Assembly: GCA_032717465.1 (NCBI GenBank)
Contig: CM064732.1
Span: 21,050,942-21,114,941 of the forward strand
DNA length: 64,000 bases
From: Coenobita brevimanus
Taxonomy: Eukaryota; Arthropoda; Malacostraca; Decapoda; Coenobitidae
Direction of reading: 5' to 3'
Part shown: positions 35,090 to 46,689 of the stretch, one piece after another
Layout of the letters: each line of letters opens with the position of its first letter
How positions within the stretch are numbered: the first letter of the stretch is position 1
The notes under the pieces: generated by a model
Told to the model about the DNA's origin: nothing
Database searches by the model: none
What the model saw: only the letters and a program-made list of their open reading frames with translations
Translations under genes and position numbers: made by a program

Positions 35090-37206
35090 CTATGCACCTG
35101 TGTCCACTGTTTCGCATTCACGAGTCTGATTCTCAGAGATGATAGAGCGGCAGGGGAGGCGAGCGAACTTTTGCCGTTGACTGTACACCCTCTGCTCAAG
35201 TTTGTCAGGAAGTCTAACAGAATGGCACCTTGGAGCCGTTGCTGTCACCCTACCATGCCTCTCAAGCAGCTGCTGAACACAAGTCCTGTCGAACAACCTC
35301 AGAGAGAAGGACTTGGGTGGCTTTACCTTCATCTTGTACAGGATGAAGGCATTCAGCATCGTCATGCCAGTGAGATGCAGAAACACTCTCCTGTACCACC
35401 TAGTATTCGTCCTGAGGCAGTCGATCCCTCCAATCATCATGTCGGACTTGTCCACCAGCTGCATGTTGATACTGTAGTCAATGACAGCATCAGGTTTCAT
35501 CACAGGTTCGCCTGTCCTATGGTTGACCTTCCCACTGTCTTTCAGTTCCCCCTTGTGTACGGTGGCGAGCATGTGCATGACTCTTGTCATGCCACCGTAT
35601 TGACAGCATCTTCTCAGACTTGCGTAGGTGCACGTCTCCTCTCTGCGAATTTCCTGCCTCGGGGGAGTTGGGGAAGTGGGCATGATTACTCTTGACAGTG
35701 TCGCAGGAGCCGATGCCATGCTTTGAAAGGTATTTAGCAAGTTTCAGTGCTGTATAGTAGTTGTCAGTATGCAGCACATGATTCTCACCAAAATACCTTT
35801 CAAGCAGCACTTTCACTACACAGCCTGAGAAGCCAAGGGGGTGTGTTTTGTCCAGATCGACAGTACTGGCTGAATAGATGGTGAAGTCAAGGATGTACCC
35901 TGTCTTACAGTCACACAGTACAAAGAACTTAATTCCAAGCTGATGACGTTTGCTTGGAATGTACTGTACGAACCTCAGACGTCCTCTGAACAGAACCAAG
36001 GATTCGTCTATGACAACCTTCTGAAATGGGTGGAAGAATGACATAAATTTATCCTTCATTCTGATCAGAATCTCCCGGATCTTCCAGAGTGGGTCAGTCT
36101 GGGAAGGTACATCATTGTTGGTGAAGTGCAGGTTTCCCATGATGTTGCGGAAGCAATCTCTGGCCATGTACTTATTGAAGGTGGGTGAGGGTAGTAAGGG
36201 GTCCATGGACCAGTAATCTTCCAACTTATGCTTCTTTGAATGGGGCATGAGAAGCGTGAGGGCAAAGAACATACAGTTCCTGCACTCCAAGCATGGTCCA
36301 CTCTTGCATTTTCGCTGCACCTGCACCACTTGCAGCATATTGTGACTTGTACCTGTTGGTCTCATCACATATATGCTGCATGACTTCGTCATCAAGGAAG
36401 GCCAAAAGGTAGTCCACACACTCAGCATCCTCGTCAAAAGTGAAGGCAGGCTGTATCCCTGAGGAACTCTCGTCAAAGTGGAGTTGTTCAGGGACAAAAT
36501 CGGAACCTTCCGTCCACACGAAGGTGTCCAGGGTTCCCACTCCTGGAAGTGTAGGCTAGGTGAGTGTAGATGAGGGTGGCTGTGAGACAGACTGGGCCAT
36601 TTCAAGGTCACTCCTACTGACCCTAGGTTGCGGTGTACCACTAGCAGCCCTTACTCTAGATGCTACTCTTCTTTTATGATGAGTCAGGGATTTACCTGGT
36701 CCTCTTTGGGCTGCCTTCACTGTAGGTTCTGGTGGAGAGTCCGACGACGAAGACCCAGGAGAAATTTCCGCTGAAGAGGTGGAAGATATTAGTGAAATGG
36801 TGCTGGGAAAGCGGGGAGGTGATTCACCTCGGGACTCATGGCGGGCTGGGTCACACGGGGCCATTGTTCTGAGGCTAACCTGCCTCCTCTTCACTCTCTT
36901 CCCGAATTCCTTCCCTTGCTGCACTAAGGGCTCCTTTCCCTTGGAGCTAGGACGAACTTGGGACACTGAAGCACTCGTACTGGCAGTTTCTGTCACAATT
37001 TCCTCCCCAGGCTCATCACACGATTCACCCAAAAGATCAAAGTCACTATCCATCATTATCATCGATAATTCAGCCAGTTCACGTTCCATAGCAGAGTCAC
37101 TTAGTCCTTTATCACTTCCTACACGAGGTTTAGTAGGGGTAGAGGTCACAGGGCCCTTTGCAATGGGTGCAGAAGCGGCGGAAATGGAGGGGCGTGAGTG
37201 CGACAT
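35090..37206 (-). pseudogene. piggyBac transposase
   Basis: Start Met at 37206. The N-terminal ~215 residues are Ser/Pro-rich and acidic. A TAG at 36556-36558 is followed in the same frame by VWTEGSDFVPEQLHFDESS (36516-36460). A frameshift near 36255 leads to the core: HFTNNDVPSQTDPLWKIREI, FHPFQKVVIDESLVLFRGRL (first Asp), HQLGIKFFVLCDCKTGYILD and VLHTDNYYTALKLAKYL (second Asp). A second shift near 35585 leads to MLATVHKGELKDSGKVNHRT, SDMMIGGIDCLRTNT (third Asp) and TMLNAFILYKMK. All three catalytic aspartates are kept. The usual C-terminal cysteine-rich domain is not evident. One stop and two shifts make it inactive but not very old. Confidence 0.87.
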
Positions 37207-37915
37207 GGTTTCACCTCAAAAGACGACACTGAACTGAATGACATGGCGTATATGGGCAGCCAAGGGTTGACAATGTCAGTGTGGTGACAGCTACTAATTT
37301 ATATGCTATGAAATGATTGGTAGGAAATCTAGACAATACATAATAAATTAGGTAGTTCCAGGTGAATGTAAATATCACTTAGGCTTCTCCCTTCCTCTCT
37401 TATATATATTTTTATTACAAGAATAGGTCATATGGCATGTCAAGAGGAAATAAGCAGGGAAAATTAGCGAACGAGTGCACGTGGGTGTTGCCAGGTGATA
37501 ATTAGCCAATTCCAGGTGTATGACACTATTAATTACCTTATTTCTTTTTTATACATATTATTTTGTATAAGAATAGGGCATAGGGCTCATTTCAATGGAT
37601 GAAATAAGTGGAATAATCTGGGGAAGATTTGCGTTGCGTGGCACGGCCAGGCAGGTGAGAGGAGAGGGTAATGGAGGGGAGGTAGGGAGGGGAGTCAAGA
37701 ACGGGGAAAAATGGCTAAATTGTCAACAATGGATGACAGATGACATTAGCAGCACTGACTATTGTTGAACACTGACAGTAGTGATAAATGATTACAAGTC
37801 ACCACTTGAAAGCCTGGCCGAATTCAAAATAACAAAATCACAAAAGTGACGCCCCACTGTATGATCCATTACGCCTGAGCATCACGAAAGTGACATCCCG
37901 CAGTTAAGAGGTTAA
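35090..37915 (-). mobile_element. piggyBac-type DNA transposon, one end kept
   Basis: A transposase relic (35090-37206) plus a right-hand end. On the minus strand the end reads TTAA then CCTCTTAACTGCGGG, at 37915 inward. TTAA is the piggyBac target site. Two subterminal copies of a (C)A(C)(A/G)AAAGTGAC(A/G)(T/C)CCC motif lie at about 37849-37865 and 37883-37900. No matching TTAA-flanked end is found on the other side, where a (CT)(TA) microsatellite block begins at 34827-34934, so that end appears lost. Confidence 0.75.
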
Positions 37916-37929
37916 ACTCACCCATCAAC

Positions 37930-38277
37930 CATCCAACAACTTACACTCAATTATAAATCCATTCTTGCAAATGTAACACCCACCACCAGCACCACCAATA
38001 CATTACGCTCATACTTCCTCGTTTTCAATCAAATTATCCCCAGCTTGAAACCAGTACATATAATTAACTCATGTATCAAACATGCAAGTACCTATTCCGA
38101 GTTATAATTCCATTCCCACAAGTACAACATCCACCACCATCACGAAGAACACATCGTTCATTTCCCTTTCTTTCAATAATTTTACATCCAATTGTAAGTC
38201 AGTAATTAGTATTAATATCATCCATCAATATCCAGCAACCCATTCTCAGCTATAAATCGAATCATACATCTATTACA

Positions 38278-38311
<34 letters not shown>

Positions 38312-38505
38312 CCATAACCTCGACACTACTCATATCCCATCTCTTTCAATCATTTTACCCCAATCCTATGTCAATAACCATCATTAAACTCATTCATAAA
38401 ACATCCAATAACCCATTATCACTTACAACTCTACTCGTAAAACTACAACACTCGCCATCATCCACGCTACACTACGTTAATATTCTCTCTTTAAGGCAAC
38501 AATAT
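37930..38505. repeat. Degenerate ~150 bp tandem array, four units
   Basis: Units begin near 37930, 38081, 38230 and 38402 with forms of CATCCAA(C/T)AACCCA...TCA..TATAAATC. Later landmarks in each unit are ACA(C/T)CCACCACCA and TTTCAAT(C/A)A. The third unit is longer because of a (CAT)n expansion at 38280-38310. It starts just after the piggyBac TTAA. Confidence 0.65.
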
Positions 38506-38509
38506 TCAT

Positions 38510-40019
38510 TCATGCACATAATCGTACCAACATAACCTATACACTTGCACTAATTTGCCCATTTCATCATGTAGATATAGTAACCGCGCATCAGGATCGG
38601 ACATAAGATGTAACTTGTCAAGTTTCTCCCTCTTTGGTTTATATGTAATTTTACAGAAATCCATGTATTCACTTGTATACGTTTGCAGTTGTCACCCTTC
38701 TCACTATAGCATAACACTGGACTCTTCTTTGCTAATGCTGCCACTGTTACTTCTCATAAGATACTTGTGTCCCAGAAATGCTCTAAAGTCAAATGCAGTA
38801 TATATAAGACATGAAGATAAGTATTCAGTGTATCATATGTTCTCCGCTGATAAATATTTTAGGAGCAACTGCCATTCCATCACAAGGATATGTATATCGA
38901 AATCATGTGATTACGGCAACGAAAATTGCTTGTGTGAGGAGAATTACCCAATAAAGGAATTCATATTTCATGTACCGGGTACGTCAACAAGAGGGTACAC
39001 TTACAAACACTGTAAATTGATGCAGAGATGAACAGGGCAAAGCCGAGGTCACTAATTTTCACGTGAGTACACACTCGTAAGGTATTAATATACTTTTCCC
39101 TTCAGTCTGAAAATTCCTTGTTCTAAGCAGAATAGGACTATGTGAATGTAGCCAAAACGAAATATTAACACTCATACTTAACCTTAACTAAATACTGTAT
39201 AATCATCTGGTGGTCTGGAGTAGATTACTACAAATGTTCCAACCATGTAACAAGTAATGGTATCAACACACTTATCATCCTATGACTAGCTCTCAGCTGC
39301 AAAAAACCTGTCTGGCGTTAGCTAGCGAAGAATACTAAAATCATCTCATTAATGGGAGAGTTGAAGACGACGTCGTACTCTAGAGGTTAACGTTAATTGT
39401 TGTCAGTCTGTATCAGTGTTGTTTTCTGAGTGAAGGTAAACTGTTTATATTTCGAGGATATAGATAAGTGAGTTATTTTGGCACTTGTTTTTCTTCCGGT
39501 ATGCCTTATAGACATTTTTTTTTTTTTTTCAAGACAACACAATTAAAATTGATACTCCAAGTTCATAGGTTTACAGAGTAACTGTAATTCTTTATAATTT
39601 TCAAGACATATATATATCTATTTTTATGATTATTTTCTAAATGTTACAATTTAGCTCCTTCAGGATGAAGGAGTCCTTCTTCCTCATCATCAACTTAACC
39701 CACTTCCCACTTAAAAAGACATATAGACATGTAGATAGGGAGATAACTTTTTTAGATCTACACATTTCATTAAACGACATCATATGGTCCACAAACTTCT
39801 TTTAAACACAAGATTCAAACACAAGAACTGGGACACATAAAGTTGAAATGAACAGTGACCAATAAAAATGAGCTACACATCCATCCGCCCATCATATCAA
39901 GCCTTCGAAATGCTAGGCTCCTCCTAGCAATCCAGTCTTTCCACACGGGACTGCGTTCACACATCTTATGAGAGAGAGTTAATTGTGCCTTTCCTATGTT
40001 TAGCAGAGTCACCTTTCAA
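38510..40019. other. No gene seen
   Basis: The frame at 38555-39031 (158 codons) has no recognisable motif and ordinary AT-rich composition, so I do not call it. T-run at 39519-39530. Confidence 0.4.
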
Positions 40020-40934
40020 TTTGCATCTCGCAGCATCCATCTCAGCACTTACTTCAACAAACAAGGGATGAGGCTGTGACACACCTAATGTATGACTTGG
40101 CTCATATCTCGGATTGGAATAAAAACAATCTTATTGTTTTTAATGCATGAAAAGCTCAGTTCTTACATCTTTCAACCCGTCAAAATCTACCGAAGGAGTA
40201 TCCTCTAATTTTAAACAATATTCAACTCAGTCCTGGACTATCTAAAATCATACTTGGGGTTTCCTTCTCTCGGGATTTATTTTGGGATGATCATATTACT
40301 TCCTTTGTGAAATCTGCTTTCAAGAGATTAGGTATGCTAAGTCTACTCCGTGCCTTCTTTTTCATTGCTCAGTTGTCGACTGACAACCCTGTGTAGAGTA
40401 CAACTCTCATGTATGGGGAGACTTCCTGCATACAACTTTTTTCAAAGTTGTTGAGTCGAAGGCTATTCGTCTCATTAACTCTCCTCCTCTTACTGGCTGC
40501 CTTCTACCTTTGTTTAATCGCCGCACTGTTGCATCTTTATCTCATTTCAGTCGCTACTTCAATGGTCATTGCTCCTCTGAACTGTCTGCTTGCATCCCTC
40601 CACCACTACAGGGGGCGCGAAGCACCGGTCTACAGACAAATTCTTATCCCTTTTCTGTCCAAGTCCCTAATTCAAGAGTTAACCGTTACTCCCAGTCCCT
40701 CATGTGTGCAACAGATCAACTCCGGAACTGTCTTGTTCTGTCTGTTTTTCTTATTGCCTATTATCTCGTCTTTTCAGAGACTGGAGATAATAGGCAATAA
40801 GTGTGTCCAGACATCTTGAAATGAACGAATCATGAATTTGGCTCTCCGTTATCTTGTTTTTGTATTCTTGGAGGGGACAATCTTGCTGGCTTCTGGCCTT
40901 TGTTTCCTTCTTCCTTGTAAAAAAAAAAAAAAAA
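40020..40934 (+). pseudogene. Jockey-like LINE, 3' copy with A tail
   Basis: Begins in the same RT region where the copy at 6375-8356 stops (CATCTCAG...CAACAAACAAGGGATGAGG in both). It reads on as QTRDEAVTHLMYDLAHISDW, TQ-type residues, NIQLSPGLSKIILGVSFSRD and LGMLSLLRAFFF, then passes through shifted frames and a short 3' UTR to an A-run at 40919-40934. It carries a palindromic insertion (40750-40801) that the sibling copy at 49227 lacks. Confidence 0.8.
40750..40801. repeat. Perfect 18 bp inverted repeat in LINE 3' region
   Basis: CTTATTGCCTATTATCTC at 40750-40767 and its exact reverse complement at 40784-40801, with a 16-base loop. Confidence 0.97.
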
Positions 40935-43429
40935 TCTGACGATACAACAAAGATACATAAAAAGATGATAAGACTGAAGAGCTTAATGCTCGTTATCTGT
41001 AACCTGAATTATAAAGGGTTTCTGCTAAATTTAATAAAACAGTCTTATGGTAATATTATATTATTAGTAGCTTCGTACTGAAGATATTAGCTAACAAAGT
41101 ATATAAGCCTTTCAGTTGGCTATTCGAAGTCTCTTCAAGCTATAGGAACTCGTTCTTTAATAAAAACAATATTTGATCAACAGCTATATCGCACAGAGGG
41201 GTTTTATGGTTCCCTCTCATACGGCGGTTATCGAAATAGAATAAAAATAAATGGATGCATAAGGCGGCTTCCAACCCTCTCCCCGTCCCCGATAAAACTG
41301 TGCTCTTATGAAGGGGACGATGGGAGGCAATATGAGGCTCCTGGAGTCAGAAGGGCGAATCTACAATCCACTGACTTTCTGGTTTCATGTATTATGAAAA
41401 AATTTTAAATTTTAGAAAGACCACTCGTTATGAAGTTGTTAATGGATGCTATGTCTAACTTACCCAGTTAAACAATTTCTCAAATAATTAAATTATAATC
41501 GCCTGGAGAAAAAAGTAAAATGGTACCATGGTTTTCATGTAAGGTGCTGCAAGGGCTATACCGGTTACAGAAGACAGGAGACTGATCTGACAGAAGAGTA
41601 TCTGCGAATTCAACTTGAATTCACTTTCCACACAGTCAGGGGATAGTCAGCTAATGGACCTGCAAAGCAAAATGTTTAAACTCTGAAATATTCGAAGACA
41701 GTAGGGGCATCAGTTTACTTTTCATAAATTCCATATCACCTAGATCAAATATCTTATGAAAAACAGTTTAAGAAAGGCCGTATGTGGGAGAAAAGATAAA
41801 CAGGAAAGAGAGAAAGTTCCAATCAGCATATATGGAGAGGGGACTGATGGCTGGCTACAAAGTCGATTCAGCACAGACGTAGTGAAACCAACTTCTCAAT
41901 TTTTCATCTCAATCGTAGGGCGTCTAGATACTTCATACCCTACTCCCCTTATTCCAGCTCTCAGCTGGAAAAACATGAATTCGAGTCTCTGACAAATCAC
42001 TTTTAGGAAAAGTGTACCTACCACTTTCCTCTGTTCATCCAGCTTTACAGCTGAGGACGTGGATGTAAGTTAACTTCCTGCGTGTTGTGTTCTAGGGGAA
42101 TATGAGAACTAAGTGAAAACTGAATTTCTGCTTTAAATGATCATCGTGCGGTAGATACTCATAAATGAAAGCATCCTTTGTTACAGCAGTTTGACCAAGC
42201 GATTTAATGCATATCTTTGGGGTGAAATTTACTTTACAATTATGTTCGCAAAGAAAAATAAATTTTATGACTGGTTACGTTATGCGCATAAAATCAAAGG
42301 TGGTCGCAACAATTCTGTTCTTCTCGTCTACATAACACCAGACAATTATATTTAGCCCGAAGGTGTTAAAAAAAAATTAATAAAGAAGACCCACGGAATA
42401 CTGTGAAAATCTATACTTCAGTGTTACTACCGTCGCACGGTTTTATTTCGCTTCTGAGGAACTTCGCATGGTGAATGGATGAAGATCATTACAACAACTC
42501 CATAGGTTCGAAAACTCTCCCTTAAGGCAAAGAAAATCGTACACTGGTAGGAAGAAGAAAATAAAAATAATACCATATTCAAGGAATTTATATCTTTAGC
42601 CTGAATATATAGAGTACCGTTTTTAAGTAAGAAAAAAATATAATTCCCTTGGCTACTGCAGTGTCCACAGATGAATCAATGTGAAATTATTTCGCTTATT
42701 GCTTGGTCCATTTATCGTCAGAGCATCAGGCAGTAAGTAGAAACGTACCACATTCCAAGAACAGTGAGTAGCACACGAGGCAACACACCCAAATGTGTAT
42801 CTTTAAGGTTAAACACGACTGCACTTTTTTTTTTTAAGTTTACTCTTGCAATCTCTTTAATGCTTTGGATTTTTTTTTTTTTTTTTTTTTTTTTTGACAC
42901 GATGAGGTTAGGTATAGTGTTCATTGACCTCTTTATTACAGTAGTTTTCCCATAAGAGAAATATTTTGACCAGGGGGTATCTAGAATAATAAATAAAGAT
43001 ATCGCTGATTTGAAGAGATGAATAAAGGTTACACTAAACTCTAACCTGAGTCCGTCCATCCATCTATCATCCAGTCCTCTTTGGCCAATCAGAAGCGTAA
43101 GGGTCCTGGGATAGGCTTCGCAGTAACAACATTTAAGACATGGGTGACCCGCCTCGCTCATCACCGAGTGGTATTATGTGAGCAATAAATCCCAATCAAA
43201 CCTCTGATGAACGCCCTTAACAGGCTCCATCCGGTTGGAGCGCCTTAGCGCATTTGGAAACAAGGCATCAAATGGTTTTATGGGTACAACCCAGTGTGGT
43301 AAATAGTGACGGGAGACAATTTGGCTGTTCACTTACTAAAGGCAGCAAGCACTACATCGAGCGATTGGAGGATGGGCGCCCCCATCTATCACACTTTGGA
43401 AAAACTGCGGCCACCAGCTGGTCTTAGGG
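40935..43429. other. No gene seen
   Basis: AT-rich sequence with T-runs at 42827-42836 and 42870-42895. No coding frame or element recognised on either strand. Confidence 0.4.
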
Positions 43430-43990
43430 CCGAATATCTGACTTTGACCTGGAACCTTGATCTTTGACTCATTGCTCTCAAAGTCGACTTGGTTCATATT
43501 AAATCATAACTGAGTTGGCTTTGCCTAGTAGCTTTCACATTTGGCATTTTCATGTGACTCTGACCTTTGATAGACTGTTCTCCAATTAGAACCTCTTTAT
43601 CCTTAACCTATGTCTTGCACCCTTTGATCCAAATAGTTTAAAAATGATTTAAGTTTACCTTGGCATGAGACCTTTTGGGCTCGAACACAATATGTCAACC
43701 CGTTATGTGATCCTCAGTCCATACGCACATACACCAAGCTTCATCCAAGTCAGATTAAAACTGTTTCAATTACTTTGATCAAACAAACACACGGGTCGGA
43801 CTTTGACCTTGTTTTGTGACCTTGATTTTTGACTGATTTTTCTCAAATTTGAATCAGTTTGTTCTTGGCTTATCCGCAATACATCCTCCACGTTTGGTCG
43901 AAACAGGATAAAATGTATGTTGATTTTCCTCGGTCAGGCTTTAACCTATATCTGTCACCATGACCTGTGATGTTCTATTCTAAAAATAAT
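43430..43990. repeat. Second block of TGACCTTTGA-type quasi-periodic repeat
   Basis: CTTTGACCTGGAACCTTGAT, TGACTCTGACCTTTGATAGA and TTTGACCTTGTTTTGTGACC mark successive loose units, as at 14500-16190. Confidence 0.5.
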
Positions 43991-44337
43991 AGGTTTATCT
44001 CATATGGCAAATCATTTAGCGTTCTGGGGACACCATTAGATGTTTTGCCTAGGCTGTCTCAGGACGGTTTCGTTATGCTGGTAAGTGTCCTAGCCACTGG
44101 AGGTTACTCCTACATTGCAATGGCGAGTAACCTTTTGACTTCTAGAATATCCCTAAACTTTTTCTTTCCTCAAGGAAGAAGGAACGAAAGGCTAGATTGT
44201 TCCTTAAAAAAATAAAACAAAATAAATATATAAAATGAATAACAGAGGACCGATTTCACAACCCCTTCACTTTGAGATGACTGGACACAATCTCTTTAAA
44301 AAAAACTGGTGGTCATAGGCAAAATTAAATACAGACA

Positions 44338-44605
44338 GAGTTGACCTGTTGCATACATTAAGGACTAGGAGTATCGGTTAACTCTTGCATTAGGGAGTTA
44401 GACAGAAAAGGGGTGAGAATTTTCTGCCTGGTGGATGCTAAGCGCCCGCCACGATGGAGGAGGGATGTAAGCAGACAATGCATAAGTTCTGCAGAGAGAC
44501 AGAGGTTGAAAGGACCCAGTAAGAGGAGAGTTAATGAGACGAAAAGCTCTGACTCAACCCTGTTGAGTGGAGCTGCGTGTGTGGAGCCACCCACCCCCTC
44601 ACATG
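44338..44605 (-). pseudogene. Jockey-like LINE fragment
   Basis: The minus strand reads HAAPLNRVESELFVSLTLLL and ends ...LMQELTDTPSP. The DNA at 44338-44392 is the reverse complement of the AAGAGTTAACCGTTACTCCC region of the copies at 40020 and 49227. Confidence 0.75.
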
Positions 44606-44609
44606 AAAC

Positions 44610-45053
44610 TTGTTCTCGACATACGGGCGAATAAAACCCTTGTATACAGTCACCGGCTGTTCGGGTGTAAGAAAGCCTCGGAGTCAACCTAGCATACTTA
44701 ATCTCTTGGAAGCAGATTTTGCAAGTGAGGTAACGTATTCTTTCCTTAATAAAATCCAAGCAATTGAAACCCCAAGTATGTCAAGAGATAATGCAGGATT
44801 AGTTGGATATTGTTAAATATCAACGGATATTCCTGTAGAATATTTCAAAGTTTCGAAAGATGTAAGAACTGAGTTCTTGATGCATTACAAACATGGTTTC
44901 TTTTACCCCAGTCAGAGATATGAGAAAATACAGAAATTAGATGTGCCACAAGAGCTGAGTAAATTATTCGAATTAATCATGAATAATACACTCAAATACC
45001 ATCATGACACTAAAGAATTTCATTCTGTAATGGATATAATTCCTTCCTCCTGA
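44610..45053 (+). pseudogene. Unrecognised coding relic, one stop
   Basis: The frame from ATG 44610 to TGA 45051-45053 is broken only by TAA at 44814-44816. The second half reads like real protein (STDIPVEYFKVSKDVRTEFL, then FYPSQRYEKIQKLDVPQELS, FELIMNNTLKYHHDTKEFHS). Its first residues overlap the edge of the LINE fragment to the left. I do not recognise a family; it could be the tail of a transposon protein or an exon of a decayed gene. Confidence 0.35.
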
Positions 45054-45487
45054 ACAGTTCATAGCACGATGAAGTTAAGATTGACGCTGTGATGTACATT
45101 ATGCTTAGGGTTTGCTCGTTAAGTATTGTACAGCTGATCCTTTAAACCCTAGGACGTCTATTATTTTTCTAAACTTGTCACCACTAGATGTTTTTACTCT
45201 GTTCAGCAGACGTTGTTGAAAATTAGAAGGTCTTTAGATATTACCTTAATTTACCCATACAGTGTTAGATATCTTTCGTAAGTTGAATAAAATCCTATGA
45301 AGTTAACCTGGTGAAAATGAGGAAAGATGTCATCATGCTGAAGAGGTTTATATTTTCTTGTGAAGCGAACCAGCCTCCCGTGCAGATGATTGACTGATAC
45401 AACTGTCTGGGAAGTACTATTTCTCATTTCAGTCTGTCTGTCTATAGTCAGACGCCTTATTCCAGAAATGAATGACCACAAGTGAAT
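45054..45487. other. No gene seen
   Basis: AT-rich sequence with no recognised features. Confidence 0.4.
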
Positions 45488-45660
45488 CACACCTAAGTCG
45501 TCCTGTCCTCCGCCATCAGGCTGCATTCTCTCCAATTCACGTCCCCTCTCTCTCGTATGCCTCTCCGTTCCATCCCTCTAAATTTCTCTCGGTCTCTCCC
45601 CTTTTCATTTCCTCCATTTCACTCACATACATTCATTTCAGTTACAGTTGCTAGCATTAG
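45488..45660 (-). pseudogene. LINE-C-related tail fragment
   Basis: Aligns with 21050-21190: both contain AAGTCG(T/C)CCTGTCC(T/C)CCGCCAT, CCCCTCTCTC(T)(C/A)(G/T)TATGCCTCTCC and TTCACTCACATACA. This is the C-terminal and 3' part of LINE-C or a close relative. Confidence 0.65.
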
Positions 45661-46526
45661 ATATTTGCCGAACTACATTTAAACCTCCTAGCGTCACCAT
45701 GAAGAACAGTAATAGAAAATGGACAGCTGATAGTCATGATAATGGAAGTACTAGGTAAAATAACAACCTTCTCCACATGTATTCCCATCAAGGTTTAGTA
45801 AATCACGCCTGGGAACGTCGTTCATTCTTAAGTAGAAATAATCGAAAAATAAAATGTTTTCGTTTACTTTTTTTATGAGTTTCTAAAGCCTTAATATGAG
45901 TGCAGATCAGTAGGGATGAACTTTTTTACTGTAACTATACAACTATACGTACGAGTTCTCTATATATTTAAAAGAACCGCGTTGCTTGTTTATTTGTTTG
46001 CTTGTTTGTCCTTCAGTCACGCCCAAACCAAGGGCCAGAGACCCCAGACCTATACATATTTTGAATGAGGGTGATCCAAGAATGGTTTTAGGGGAGGTCA
46101 AAGTTCAGATCTGGAGACTCACATGACCTTCAGTTGGGACATAGGCTATGTGAGGTTGACCTCCGAGGTCATTTGAGGTCATCGGTAATAGTAAGTAAGC
46201 GCACACAAACACTGTACGTTAATCTGTGAAAGCTGAAATGGAAAGCTCCTGGACCTCTTATATTCCCTTTTCAAAGGCATAAGAGGTACAGTCGCGTTCC
46301 TGAGTCCCAATACACATGTGGGCGTGTTTTCTGTTGTAATGCTCACTGCTTTTGGAATAAGGAACTTTTGCACTTACTGCCTGGTGCACTGAACATAATT
46401 TGATCGGGTAGCAAGTGAAATAGTTGAACATCCTACCAGCGGAGGATTCAATAGTAGACAAAACGACTACATGTGTATCGGGACTCATGAACGCGACTGT
46501 ACATGGTCTTTCTGGAGTTGAAAGGA

Positions 46527-46632
46527 TTATTGAACTAGTACAAATAGGATTAGAGTGCTCGCCTTTTTGGCCCAGGCAACGCCGGATACCCCTGCTAGTA
46601 TTCTATAAATCACAGCCATCAGCTTTTTTTTT
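46527..46632 (+). repeat. Degenerate tRNA-like (SINE) head
   Basis: TAGTACAAATAGGATTAGAG then TGCTCGCC resembles a tRNA D-arm with an A box. CCGGATACCCCTGC about 40 bases on stands where a B box would be but has lost TTCGA. A T-run follows at 46624-46634. Confidence 0.35.
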
Positions 46633-46689
46633 TTCTTTATGAGTACGGTTGTCTTCGCTATATTATTTAATTTGTATTAGCATCGTTAG

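Noticed and set aside
36779..37237. Plus-strand 152-codon frame
   Set aside because: Antisense of the piggyBac transposase N-terminus.
37930..38505. CRISPR array
   Set aside because: The periodicity is about 150 bases with diverged units throughout and no short conserved repeats with unique spacers. The context is eukaryotic.
38555..39031. 158-codon plus-strand frame as a host gene
   Set aside because: No recognisable motif, AT-rich chance composition and no splice or neighbour support.
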